Positions 52,394 to 61,035 of a stretch of 64,000 nt of DNA are shown in pieces. The notes beneath the pieces are model-generated. The model saw only the letters and a list, made by a program, of their open reading frames with translations, did no database searches and was not told where the DNA came from. The DNA is from Dulcicalothrix desertica PCC 7102 (lineage in GTDB: Bacteria > Cyanobacteriota > Cyanobacteriia > Cyanobacteriales > Nostocaceae), in contig NZ_RSCL01000001.1 of NCBI RefSeq assembly GCF_003991905.1, positions 372,001 to 436,000 of the forward strand. The letters run 5' to 3'. Each line of letters opens with the position of its first letter. The stretch's first letter is position 1. The position numbers were made by a program, and so were the translations under genes.

Positions 52394-54081
52394 TACTCAG
52401 CACTCATTACTGAATTATGGCGCCAAAGCATGTGTAATTTAGTAGCGGGCATGGTTAGATATAGAATGTCTCCTGGGCATAAATTGGTTTTGAGTAAATC
52501 CCAACCGTGTAATGTTTGATTATTGGTTTCAAGGTATAGGGGTACGCAGTCGGCTAACATTGCAGCATCTTGAACTTTTAGACAGCAGAAGGGATGGGTA
52601 ATAGATATGGAAGTTGCTAAAGCTACCCAAAGACTATCTCTGGTAATACCGTTACCGAGAATGCGTCCACCCAAACTAGCAGCAGCAAATGCAGGCGCCG
52701 CGAGTTCTGCGGGACTCAGTACTGCGTCAAAGTCAAATACCTGCTGTGCCATTCTCGCAAAGTCTGGGTCTGCGTAGCGAACTATTATTGGTGCAGTTGG
52801 TTTAATCCCTTTAGCATTTAGGGCTATTTCTAAATTAGTGGCATCGTTACCACTAACTGCTAATAGTGCTGCTGCAGTTTCTAAATTGGCACCAGAGAGC
52901 ATCGTTGGAAAAGTTGCATCACCGTTAATTACTGGTATTCCCCATCTGCGAGCGTTATTAACAAAGCGGTTGTTTGCGTCGGGTTCAATAACAACTACTT
53001 CGTGTCCGCTTTCATGCAGAGTTTGAACAATTTTTATACCAGTACCGCTGAGTCCACATACTATATAGTGGTTACGTGGAGGTACGCGCGCTGCATCTAA
53101 GAATTCTCGAAACCTAGTACCCAAAACAAAGTCATTAAGAAGCGCGTATAGTAGACCAATTACGCCGGCGCCTACAAGCATCATAATTACAGTAAATAAT
53201 TTAATGCTAGTAGAAGCGTGTTCAACAACTTTATCGTTACCACCGGCGCCTGTTATCATCCCTACGGCAAAATACAATGCATCAACAATTGAAACATTAG
53301 TACTGGTATACGTATAAATAAACGTGGCAAACAGAACAATAGCTGCAAGTGCTGTAGTCATAGCAATTAGCGGGCTAGCATGTTCTTGGAAGCGCTGTAT
53401 GTTAGTGATGATTTTGAGAAATTTAGCAATTATTGACCTGCGCTTCGAGCGTACTTTTGGTTTAGTGCCAACAATAATTCTGTCCCCTTCGCGCAAACGT
53501 CGTCTTTCTAAAACTGCTGAAACTAAATCTTTATCGCCATCTACAGGTAAATAATAAATTAGCATTCGCGAACGATTTTCCCACAAATCATCTATTTGGC
53601 GCCCGTGCCAAGGATGTTTGTTATCTATATATTCTTCGTGAATAGGCCAAGTTTGTTCAAACAGCTTGATATGTCCAACCGTTTTACTACCTAATGCAGT
53701 AAAAGCAAATACAGGCGCCGCCAAACCTGCGACACTCATACTCATATGGTTGGGCAAAGTTTGGTCAAGACGTTCACCCAAACTAGTATTAAAAAAGCGA
53801 TTAATAATACGAATATTAGGATTTAAAACGCGCGCTTGCATAGTCACCGACAAATTAATAGCATCATCGGGGCCAGCTATCACCAAAGTGTGCGCGCTTT
53901 CAATACCCGCTGCTTTCAACGTCGCAGCAGTATGTAAATTACCAATAATCACATCATGTCCCGTTTCACCAGCAATAGGGCGCTGATGAATACCCACCAC
54001 CATTGCACCCTGCTGACGGAGTAAACGAAACACTTTATATCCAGTGCGTCCTAAGCCACAAACAATAATACGTGGTTTCAT
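52390..54081 (-). CDS. RCK-pore-RCK potassium-channel-like protein, about 563 aa
   Basis: Start at MKPRIIVCGLGRTGYK (54081). The first TrkA-N Rossmann domain has GLGRTG and RCK-C-like material (about 1-210). Two membrane helices enclose a pore loop (about 240-320), and a second TrkA-N domain follows (YIVCGLSGTGIKIVQTL). The region where channels have TVGYGD reads VGMITGAGGND, so the filter is not a normal potassium filter. The likely role is an ion channel or regulator responding to NAD(H) or nucleotides. The last residues (VMSAEY) come from a GAGTGCT-type repeat. M5 is preferred to the upstream ATG at 54093. Confidence 0.85.
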   Translation of the reverse strand: MKPRIIVCGLGRTGYKVFRLLRQQGAMVVGIHQRPIAGETGHDVIIGNLHTAATLKAAGIESAHTLVIAGPDDAINLSVTMQARVLNPNIRIINRFFNTSLGERLDQTLPNHMSMSVAGLAAPVFAFTALGSKTVGHIKLFEQTWPIHEEYIDNKHPWHGRQIDDLWENRSRMLIYYLPVDGDKDLVSAVLERRRLREGDRIIVGTKPKVRSKRRSIIAKFLKIITNIQRFQEHASPLIAMTTALAAIVLFATFIYTYTSTNVSIVDALYFAVGMITGAGGNDKVVEHASTSIKLFTVIMMLVGAGVIGLLYALLNDFVLGTRFREFLDAARVPPRNHYIVCGLSGTGIKIVQTLHESGHEVVVIEPDANNRFVNNARRWGIPVINGDATFPTMLSGANLETAAALLAVSGNDATNLEIALNAKGIKPTAPIIVRYADPDFARMAQQVFDFDAVLSPAELAAPAFAAASLGGRILGNGITRDSLWVALATSISITHPFCCLKVQDAAMLADCVPLYLETNNQTLHGWDLLKTNLCPGDILYLTMPATKLHMLWRHNSVMSAEY

Positions 54082-54224
54082 AATCAGCAGCAATAGTAAA
54101 GAGAAGCTGCCTCAAATATTGATTATTAATATTTTTACTTGCTTCTAAAAAAACTTGCTGTAGCTGTAAACACTTAATCTGAAAGGGTAAATTTCTCTTG
54201 TCTTATCTTGTGGAACTAATTTTA

Positions 54225-54250
54225 TTGTGGAACGGGCATCCCTGCCCGTT
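54225..54250. repeat. GGGCATCCCTGCCC-type palindrome, copy 5
   Basis: TTGTGG followed by AACGGGCATCCCTGCCCGTT. Lies in the 350-base space upstream of the RCK gene and the DUF2500-like gene. Confidence 0.8.
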
Positions 54251-54310
54251 AATTAAAAAAGTAGCTTGATAGTTAATTTGATACAGTGGCTTGATAGTTG
54301 ATTTTGTAAG

Positions 54311-54341
54311 AGGCGGGCTTTCTATGCCCGCTCCACAAGAG
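54311..54341. repeat. GGGCATCCCTGCCC-type palindrome, copy 6
   Basis: Variant AGGCGGGCTTTCTATGCCCG then CTCCACAAGAG, 60 bases after copy 5. Otherwise the 54082-54430 space is A+T rich and holds the divergent promoters. Confidence 0.75.
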
Positions 54342-54430
54342 TATCTGTAAAAATACTATTCTTATTGCGGAATCAAATTCCCGCATATTGTATATAATTA
54401 TATACATATAAATATAAGCACATAAACAAT

Positions 54431-54904
54431 ATGCCAAACTTATTTATACATAATAACCCTAAGTATATTGTTCCCAACAACAAAACTAATATAGAAACAA
54501 TTATACTTTCTCAGGTAAATACTCAACCAACCCAACCCTCTAGCTCTGATATACTTTCAATTTTCTCTCTAATTATTCCAATATTTGTCATTGGTATATT
54601 TGCCACAGTTTTTGGCTTATTTGGTTTTGCAATTTATAAAGGCATATCCACCGCAGCATATAATAAGAAACAGCCAATAATTAACCGAGAAGCAAAAGTA
54701 GTAAGTAAACGACAACATGTTTCAGGAGGAGCAGGAGATACCAGCACATCAACTCATTACTACATCACTTTTGAATTTACTGATGGTAGTCGCGAAGAAT
54801 TTGCTTTGAATAGTCGTGAATATGGATTAATTGCAGAAGGGGATACAGGGACACTTCATTCACAAGGAACCTGGTATAAAGAATTTAAGCGTCATATAAA
54901 TTAA
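54431..54904 (+). CDS. DUF2500/DUF7489-like membrane protein, 157 aa
   Basis: One strong membrane helix (about 44-70, LIIPIFVIGIFATVFGLFGF). A beta-rich domain follows: REAKVVSKRQHVSGG, HYYITFEFTDGSREEFALNSREYGLIAEGDTG and LHSQGTWYKEFKRHI. This order is the DUF2500-type fold, probably outside the cytoplasm. Function unknown. The first 40 residues are polar and unusual, so a later start is possible but no better ATG is seen. Confidence 0.7.
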   Translation: MPNLFIHNNPKYIVPNNKTNIETIILSQVNTQPTQPSSSDILSIFSLIIPIFVIGIFATVFGLFGFAIYKGISTAAYNKKQPIINREAKVVSKRQHVSGGAGDTSTSTHYYITFEFTDGSREEFALNSREYGLIAEGDTGTLHSQGTWYKEFKRHIN

Positions 54905-54915
54905 GCATGTATTAA

Positions 54916-55342
54916 GATGATTTCTTAGATATATGGGTATCGAAACATTTAGAAATTCAGCAAATTGCTAACGAGATTGAAAAACGTCGAATAGAACTAG
55001 GTAAAACAAGCGGGTTTGAGCGACTTTATCATCGAACAGTGAAATTATATTTTGGAGGGATGGCAAAGCATTTAGCTGATTTAAGATATATTCTACGTCC
55101 CGGCGCCCAGCTTGCTTACATAGTTGGCGACCAAAAATCTTTTTTACAAGTGATGATTCGCACAGGTTCGCTTTTAGCTGATATAGCTCAAGGTTTGGGT
55201 TATGAAGTAGTTGGAATTGATTTATTTCGTACACGCTTATCAACAACCACAAAAGATACAAATGCGAGAAGAAGTTGTGCTGCTTCGCTGGTCAGGAAAA
55301 ATGCCATCAAATAGTTACCCTTTTAGTGATAAGCAGTTGTAA
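54916..55342 (+). pseudogene. DNA methyltransferase remnant (C-terminal part, frameshifted)
   Basis: The open frame starts directly after a TAA, with no start codon. It encodes HRTVKLYFGGMAKHLADLR, LRPGAQLAYIVGDQKSFLQV, then GYEVVGIDLFRTRLSTTTKD. The expected end QMREEVVLLRWSGK lies in the next frame, so there is a one-base shift at about 55258. This segment resembles the C-terminal end of a cyanobacterial DNA modification methylase. Its TAA overlaps the ATG of the next frame (TAATG), as in coupled restriction-modification genes. Confidence 0.6.
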
Positions 55343-55638
55343 TGAAACCCTCTAACCGCTACGAACAAATCATAGAGCGCATTTTTCTCTCTAAGTACCA
55401 AGAAGGGATGACCGAATTAGATTTTGCGCGTCAAGATATTATAGATGTTGCTCAAGAACTAGGTATAGAGGCACCTAAAAACGTTGGCGATGTGATTTAC
55501 AGCTTTCGCTATCGAAACATTTTACCTGATTCCATTAAATCAAAAGCTCCTGAAGGATATAGTTGGATAATTCGGTCAGTAGGACGTTCACGTTATCGTT
55601 TTATTATCGTTCCAGAACAATTTGTTTTAAATAGATAG
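55342..55638 (+). pseudogene. Restriction-endonuclease N-terminal remnant, 98 codons
   Basis: MKPSNRYEQIIERIFLSKYQ, GMTELDFARQDIIDVAQELG, YSFRYRNILPDSI and WIIRSVGRSRYRFI resemble the N-terminal domain of larger restriction endonucleases that follow the above methylase type. The catalytic domain is missing after residue 98. The assignment rests on recall of the family and on the methylase remnant next to it. It could still be expressed as a small protein. Confidence 0.5.
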
Positions 55639-55686
55639 TACGTTGATGCACAATAATGCTAATTTTCTCATCCTGTTTACGTTTAC

Positions 55687-55714
55687 GTAGAGACGTTACA
55701 TGTAACGTCTCTAC
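55687..55714. terminator. Perfect 28-base palindrome GTAGAGACGTTACA and its complement
   Basis: GTAGAGACGTTACA (55687-55700) is followed directly by its exact reverse complement (55701-55714). It lies between the convergent restriction remnant and the 840-residue gene, a suitable place for a bidirectional terminator. Related copies at 60325 and, degenerate, at 33151. Confidence 0.75.
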
Positions 55715-55737
55715 ATATGACGTTTATACGTTAAATA

Positions 55738-58260
55738 TCACAGCACGATTATCTGCCACAAGCTTGCTGTTAAAATTACTGTTGCCAAATGTTGCCAAAT
55801 TAATATTCGTATGGGTTGGCGCCCTATTTTCTGCGTCAGTACAAAGGCTAAGAATGCTCCTAATATTAATGTGAAACCTTGTAAAAATGCAATTACCGCA
55901 GGATGTGCAACTACGACGGGTAAAAATTCACCGTTTACTCCAAAGGTTGCAAATGCTACAGGTAATATACGTCCACCTTCTCCTAAACCTAAGCGTAGAT
56001 AGTGCGCTAAGTTACCTGCGAGAACTAATGGTAGGTATCCATATGCGAGTTCGATAAATTTACGATTTTTAATCTTTTGAAGTTTAATTATGCTGTATGC
56101 GGCAAAGGGGATTAGTATGGGCACTATTAAAGCTAGTAGTGAGAATGCTAAGTGCTGCTGGAATTGACTGAAGTCAATTATTACGATTACGCCGAGTTTT
56201 GCTTGTATTTCGGGTAAGCGGTGTAAATATACTCCTCCTAACATTAAAAATAGCAAAGCGACTTCGTATGTATGTGGGATGTGGGAAGTCCATAGTTCTA
56301 TACCGGGAGGACGTAAGTTAAATTCAACTGAACGATGTGGACATGCTTTTAAACAGGTCATGCACAAAACGCAGTCACGGTTATCTTCGAGTTGGGCAGG
56401 ATGAGAATATAGCGGACAACCGTTCGTTTCCATTCCTTCACCTTTTTGTGGCCCACCTTTATAACATTGGTAGGTGGTGCAAGTTGCTGAACAAATACCT
56501 TGTTGTGCGCGTAGTTCGGTCATGGAGAGTTTCGCGAATAACCCGTTCATTCCTCCAATAGGGCAAAGATAGCGACACCAAAACCTTCTTTCAAAGATAG
56601 CTGAAAAAATCATGGCGCCAGCAGTAATAAGTAGCAGCAAGCACCCAGATAAATAAGCGGTGTTTTCTAAATGCCAAAGTTCTTCCCACAGAAATATGAG
56701 AGTAAATAAACCATATAGAAACCAACCTCCCCATTTCTCGGCTTTTTCACGTGGCCATTTTTTAAGTTGTCTTGGAAACAGTTTTAGTGAGAGTTTCTGC
56801 GTGATTTCACCGTAAATCATGAAAGGGCAAAACGCGCACCATATACGTCCAAGGAAGGGGAATAAAAACAAAAAACCCATCCACCACCACGACCAGAATA
56901 AATTTAATACAAAGTTTTTATCGCGCGTTTGTGGACCGAGGAATAAGACCAGGACGATAAAAGCAAACGCGAAAGTCGTAAAACCATAGTTTATTCGGTC
57001 TGGGTACCAGTCACTGCGAAGGAATTTTCGTAAATTCGGGTATATATTTAATAGATTGACTCGAAAGCGTTTTTTCTTGGTGTCTGCTGACCAAAAGATT
57101 TCTTCGGTTAGTTCATTTTGCTCTTGTGCTTGAACTATTGCCCGTTCAACCAAGTTTTCTAACTCTTTTAAATTGCCAGGAAAGTCATATGACTGTAACC
57201 GACGTAGTGCTTCGGGTGTAACACGCGCTTTGGGAATTCCCCGTGCTATTGTGTACAAACTAATATAGTAATCAGCCTGCGCTTTGATATCAGCTTTGCG
57301 TACCCGTAATGGTGGTACTTTTATTATTGTTCCAACTGCGCGCTCAACTTGCGGTAATGATTTTTCTGAGACAATGATTATGCGGGCATTACTGACTCGA
57401 TATTCGATTTCTATTTCTTCGGAGCGGTTTACAGGTTTATAAGTCCCATTCTTGATTAAATTATTTATACTTGGAAAAAGTTCTTTTGGTAATTCTTGAA
57501 TATTATTTAGAACTAAGGTCCCATTGCCCAAATATTCTAATAGTCCTGGTTTACCACCATACCTGCCAAACAAATCGGCGCCGCTAGTTTGCAGAATACC
57601 ACAATTAATTTTAATAATAGGCTCACGGCGGTAATTTGAGCCGTAGTGAATTAAAGCGGCAATATTATCTTTTTCTAAACCAGGTTCACCAAAAACTAAC
57701 ACCGACTTACGGTTATTTGCTGCTTCACGAATTTGGGAGCGTAGTTTTGTTGCGTACCTACTGGCGCCAACTATACCACGTTTAGCTTTAGTCACTAAGT
57801 ATGGACGCAATTCTAACGAACGTTCCTGTTCGTAAGATAAAGCAGAAGCTAACTGCGCTAATTCGTCTTTTAGTAATATATTTCCAGCTTGGGCAATTTC
57901 TGGATGTTGATTAATTATTTCGCGGAATTTGTCCCCTGGAACTACCCATAAATGACATTCACTTAGAGTAGTAACTGTGTATTGAGTATCTTGTTGAAGT
58001 AAAAACTCTTTGAGATTAACAACAGTACCAGCAAGTAAACCACAACAAGGCGCCGCATTATTAGAGGTGCTACTTGTTTCTATACGACCTTCTTTAATAA
58101 TGTACAACGCCTCTGGCTGTGTTCCTTCATTTACGAGTTGGGTTTGCTCAGGTACAACTTGTTCTTCGATGACTTCGGCAATAGCATCCAATACCGCAGG
58201 GGATAAAATACCTAAAGCTGTGCGTTCCTGTAACCATATCGCAGTATCAGGAGATATCAT
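55738..58260 (-). CDS. cNMP-binding / NtrC-like AAA+ / polyferredoxin membrane fusion, 840 aa
   Basis: Part 1 (about 15-135): cyclic-nucleotide-binding fold (VIEEQVVPEQTQLVNEGTQP, ALYIIKEGRIE). Part 2 (about 165-390): sigma54-activator-like AAA+ with GEPGLEKD (191-198) for GESGTGKE, GTLVLNNIQEL for GTLFLDEIGEL, and SYDFPGNLKELENLVERA. The GAFTGA loop is absent. Part 3 (from about 425): NapH/CcoG-like membrane protein with six or more helices and cysteine motifs CAFCP (475-479), CRYLCP, CSATC, and CVLCMTCLKACP (630-641). Walker residues are altered, so the AAA+ part is probably only a ligand or protein-binding module. It could link a nucleotide signal to membrane electron transfer. Confidence 0.88.
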   Translation of the reverse strand: MISPDTAIWLQERTALGILSPAVLDAIAEVIEEQVVPEQTQLVNEGTQPEALYIIKEGRIETSSTSNNAAPCCGLLAGTVVNLKEFLLQQDTQYTVTTLSECHLWVVPGDKFREIINQHPEIAQAGNILLKDELAQLASALSYEQERSLELRPYLVTKAKRGIVGASRYATKLRSQIREAANNRKSVLVFGEPGLEKDNIAALIHYGSNYRREPIIKINCGILQTSGADLFGRYGGKPGLLEYLGNGTLVLNNIQELPKELFPSINNLIKNGTYKPVNRSEEIEIEYRVSNARIIIVSEKSLPQVERAVGTIIKVPPLRVRKADIKAQADYYISLYTIARGIPKARVTPEALRRLQSYDFPGNLKELENLVERAIVQAQEQNELTEEIFWSADTKKKRFRVNLLNIYPNLRKFLRSDWYPDRINYGFTTFAFAFIVLVLFLGPQTRDKNFVLNLFWSWWWMGFLFLFPFLGRIWCAFCPFMIYGEITQKLSLKLFPRQLKKWPREKAEKWGGWFLYGLFTLIFLWEELWHLENTAYLSGCLLLLITAGAMIFSAIFERRFWCRYLCPIGGMNGLFAKLSMTELRAQQGICSATCTTYQCYKGGPQKGEGMETNGCPLYSHPAQLEDNRDCVLCMTCLKACPHRSVEFNLRPPGIELWTSHIPHTYEVALLFLMLGGVYLHRLPEIQAKLGVIVIIDFSQFQQHLAFSLLALIVPILIPFAAYSIIKLQKIKNRKFIELAYGYLPLVLAGNLAHYLRLGLGEGGRILPVAFATFGVNGEFLPVVVAHPAVIAFLQGFTLILGAFLAFVLTQKIGRQPIRILIWQHLATVILTASLWQIIVL

Positions 58261-58596
58261 AATGCGTTCTCCACGGGCGCTGGTGTATCTATTAAATTAT
58301 CTCGTGGAGCGGCGCCTTAGAACAAACTCAATTTTTTGCAACAAGCGTATACCTTTATTTTTATAAATTGGTGTTTTTTGACTGACTGTAAAAATTATTA
58401 CTTTATGAGTGTATCTGATATACCCAACTTGTGGGCGCCTTTAGTGCTATTAAGTTTGATTATCCTGGCTGAATAATTTTTTAGCCGTAGTTAATGATAG
58501 TCCCCTTACTCTCATACTAAGATGCCAACTAATTAACAATTTTCTCCTTATGAGGGGTACAATAAATGCCGATTGTCTTGAAAATTTGAATGTTTC
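58261..58596. other. Intergenic region between the fusion gene and efp
   Basis: Holds the divergent promoters. An in-frame mini-ORF of 23 codons (ATG 58405 to TAA 58474-58476) would encode a hydrophobic peptide (MSVSDIPNLWAPLVLLSLII...). It has no ribosome site and I do not recognise it. Confidence 0.4.
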
Positions 58597-59154
58597 ATGA
58601 TTTCCAGTAACGATTTTCGCCCTGGTGTCTCAATTGTACTAGACGGGTCTGTATGGCGGGTTGTGGAGTTTCTCCACGTTAAACCAGGTAAAGGCGCCGC
58701 TTTTGTACGGACTAAGCTCAAAAATGCTCAAAGTGGTAACACCGTAGAACGAACCTTCCGTGCTGGTGAAACCGTACCGCAGGCAAACCTTGAAAAAAGC
58801 ACGATGCAGCACACCTATAAAGAAGGTGACGAGTACGTGTTTATGGATATGGAAACCTACGAAGAGGGTAGATTAACTGCACAACAAATTGGCGATAAAG
58901 TCAAGTACCTTAAGGAAGGTATGGAAGCGAATGTTGTGCGTTGGAATGAGCAAGTGCTTGATGTTGAACTTCCTAACTCAGTAGTACTCGAAGTCATCGA
59001 AACCGACCCAGGTGTTAAAGGTGATACAGCTACGGGTGGTAGTAAACCAGCAAAGTTAGAAACAGGCGCCACGGTAATGGTTCCCTTGTTTATTGCACAA
59101 GGAGAGCGCATCCGCATTGATACACGCGAAGATAAGTACTTAGGTAGAGAATAA
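58597..59154 (+). CDS. efp: Translation elongation factor P, 185 aa
   Basis: [39 protein letters not shown] with Lys at the tip of the loop, and the closing [16 protein letters not shown] identify EF-P. It helps ribosomes pass polyproline stretches. Length is standard. The gene is followed after about 200 bases by accB, as in other cyanobacteria. Confidence 0.97.
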   Translation: MISSNDFRPGVSIVLDGSVWRVVEFLHVKPGKGAAFVRTKLKNAQSGNTVERTFRAGETVPQANLEKSTMQHTYKEGDEYVFMDMETYEEGRLTAQQIGDKVKYLKEGMEANVVRWNEQVLDVELPNSVVLEVIETDPGVKGDTATGGSKPAKLETGATVMVPLFIAQGERIRIDTREDKYLGRE

Positions 59155-59361
59155 GGTAAATGCCTTAGTACAGATTCTATTTAAAAAAATAGGTCAACTC
59201 GAGTACGCTCCTGTTATGTGTCTAGCCGCGAATGTGCCCGGACGGTTCCTTACCGTCTGTGCAATGCGCGCTCAACTACGCGATACATATTTGGAATGGC
59301 GCCATTTCAAAATGCGATTTCTACATTCAAACAGAATATTTTAGATGAGGTAATAAAAACT

Positions 59362-59892
59362 GTGGCATTGGACTTTAGTGAAATCCGCCAATTATTAACA
59401 ACTATTGCACAAACAGATATTGCCGAAGTAACGCTTAAAAGCGACGACTTTGAGATAACAGTACGTAAAGCTGTTAGTACTCCTCATCAAATGTTGTCTA
59501 TAGGTCAAGCAGGGTTAGGCAGCACAGGAATAATTTCACAGGCAGCGACACCACAGGTAATAGTGTCACCTCCTGTGGTAGAATCTGTTGCTAATCGCGT
59601 GGATGGTGCAACCGCACCCCCAACAAATCCACTCCCGTCCAACGATTCCAAACTCGTTGAAGTAACGTCCCCAATGGTAGGCACATTTTATCGCGCGTCT
59701 GCACCTGGGGAAGCTCCTTTTATCGAAGTCGGTGGTCGAGTACGTAAAGGTGATACAGTTTGTATCATCGAAGCCATGAAGCTAATGAATGAAATCGAAG
59801 CCGAAATATCTGGCTCTGTGATGGAAATTCTGGTGCAAAATGGCGAACCTGTAGAATATGGTCAACCTCTGGTGCGAATAAATCCCGATTAG
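59362..59892 (+). CDS. accB: Biotin carboxyl carrier protein of acetyl-CoA carboxylase, 177 aa
   Basis: Start taken at GTG 59362 (reads [12 protein letters not shown]), because similarity to AccB begins there and GAGG lies 11 bases before. The frame remains open to 59218 but those residues are not AccB-like. N-terminal segment binds AccC; a Pro/Thr linker follows; the C-terminal biotinyl domain has [10 protein letters not shown] and the biotin lysine in [12 protein letters not shown]. It carries carboxybiotin in fatty acid synthesis. Confidence 0.94.
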   Translation: MALDFSEIRQLLTTIAQTDIAEVTLKSDDFEITVRKAVSTPHQMLSIGQAGLGSTGIISQAATPQVIVSPPVVESVANRVDGATAPPTNPLPSNDSKLVEVTSPMVGTFYRASAPGEAPFIEVGGRVRKGDTVCIIEAMKLMNEIEAEISGSVMEILVQNGEPVEYGQPLVRINPD

Positions 59893-59957
59893 GTATTAAT
59901 CTATATAACGGAGATGTAATTTTCACTAATTCAGTGTAGTCTTGCGGGTCAAACCTG

Positions 59958-60302
59958 ATGAAACAAATGTTGCCTGTACCGCCAGAAGTTGTGCAACAAG
60001 TCGCGGAATATTTCAGCTTGCTGAGTGAACCAATGCGGCTAAAGTTGTTGCATCTATTGCGGGATGAAGAAAAATGCGTACAAGAATTGGTGGAGGCAAC
60101 ACAGACGTCTCAGGCAAATGTCTCAAAACACCTGAAGGTGATGTGGCAAGCCGGAATTCTTAGCCGTCGTAGTGAAGGCACCTGTGCCTACTACCGGGTA
60201 GAGGATGAAATGATTTTTGAACTTTGCAACCGAGTCTGTGACCGTCTTGCGACCAGACTCGAACAGCAAGCCAAAAACTTTCGCGTCTTAAATACAAAGT
60301 GA
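59958..60302 (+). CDS. ArsR/SmtB-family transcriptional regulator, 114 aa
   Basis: Winged helix: LLSEPMRLKLLHLLRDEEKCVQELVEATQTSQANVSKHLKVM followed by the wing GILSRRSEGTCAYYRVED. One Cys in the alpha-3 region (EKCVQEL) and further Cys near the C-terminus (ELCNRVCDRL), so metal or redox sensing is possible. The usual target is its own promoter or a neighbour; accB is directly upstream and the GerMN gene converges. Confidence 0.9.
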   Translation: MKQMLPVPPEVVQQVAEYFSLLSEPMRLKLLHLLRDEEKCVQELVEATQTSQANVSKHLKVMWQAGILSRRSEGTCAYYRVEDEMIFELCNRVCDRLATRLEQQAKNFRVLNTK

Positions 60303-60324
60303 AAAATTATGGGTGTAGGTATAT

Positions 60325-60352
60325 GGAGAGACGCGACATGTCACGTCTCTAC
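60325..60352. terminator. GGAGAGACGCGACATGTCACGTCTCTAC inverted repeat
   Basis: Near-palindrome in which GGAGAGACG pairs with CGTCTCTAC across GCGACATGTC. It lies between the convergent ArsR and GerMN genes, in the manner of a bidirectional terminator. Same family as 55687-55714. Confidence 0.7.
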
Positions 60353-60356
60353 ATAA

Positions 60357-61001
60357 TTACAACTGGTAATTTTTAGCAAAGCTGTCACGAGTCAAGGGCT
60401 GGTCTAATTCCAAACCTTCCCCACCTAGAACATCCAATTGCTTGCCGTTTACATCAATGTAGACTTTAGCATTGGGGTTCAGGCTAGTGGCAGTATACAA
60501 AACTTGTCCCACACGTCCTGTCATCGACGCGCTTCCACCACCACTAGTAAATTCCTCAGATAAATTTACCCGAACAGCATCGTTCTCTATTTTGACTCCT
60601 AATACTTTTGTTCCCAATGGAATGGTGCTACTAGTGTCTCCATCATTTTTTGCAGTCAATAAACCATTGAATGCAGCTTGTAGAAATTCCGACGGTTTAT
60701 CTTTAGATGCTGATACCCTTACTGGTATTGGTACTAATTCTAAATTTCTACCAGTATCTCTAAGCAAGTAGATTTCGGCAGTTTGCTCTGTTGTCGCTGG
60801 CGGTTTAGTATTATTCTGGCTAACTCTCTCTTTAGGAGGATTGACAGGCTGAGTATTATTTGTAGCTTGCCATGTTATCCAAGCTACACCAGAACTTACA
60901 GCTACAACCGCAGCGGAGACTGCCGCAATTACACCAGAAGAGATACGATTATTTCTTGGCTGTTCTCTCATTTTTTTACCTTCCTTGTCGCTTTGAACCA
61001 T
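60357..61001 (-). CDS. GerMN-domain membrane-anchored protein, 214 aa (or 204)
   Basis: N-terminal membrane helix (about 23-45, SGVIAAVSAAVVAVSSGVAW), Thr/Pro linker, then a GerMN (sporulation/germination-type) domain: TAEIYLLRDTGRNLELVPIP, FLQAAFNGLLTAKN, IPLGTKVLGVKIENDAVRVNLSEEF and ATSLNPNAKVYIDVNG. In the family it probably binds peptidoglycan. In cyanobacteria the role is unknown. The first Met (61001) or the one at 60971 (MREQPRNN) may be used. An N-terminal lipobox is not seen. Confidence 0.8.
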   Translation of the reverse strand: MVQSDKEGKKMREQPRNNRISSGVIAAVSAAVVAVSSGVAWITWQATNNTQPVNPPKERVSQNNTKPPATTEQTAEIYLLRDTGRNLELVPIPVRVSASKDKPSEFLQAAFNGLLTAKNDGDTSSTIPLGTKVLGVKIENDAVRVNLSEEFTSGGGSASMTGRVGQVLYTATSLNPNAKVYIDVNGKQLDVLGGEGLELDQPLTRDSFAKNYQL

Positions 61002-61035
61002 GAGTATAATGACTATTTACCGCACAAGACGAAAC

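Noticed and set aside
59218-59361. N-terminal extension of AccB
   Set aside because: The residues do not look like AccB and a GTG with a ribosome site stands where similarity begins.
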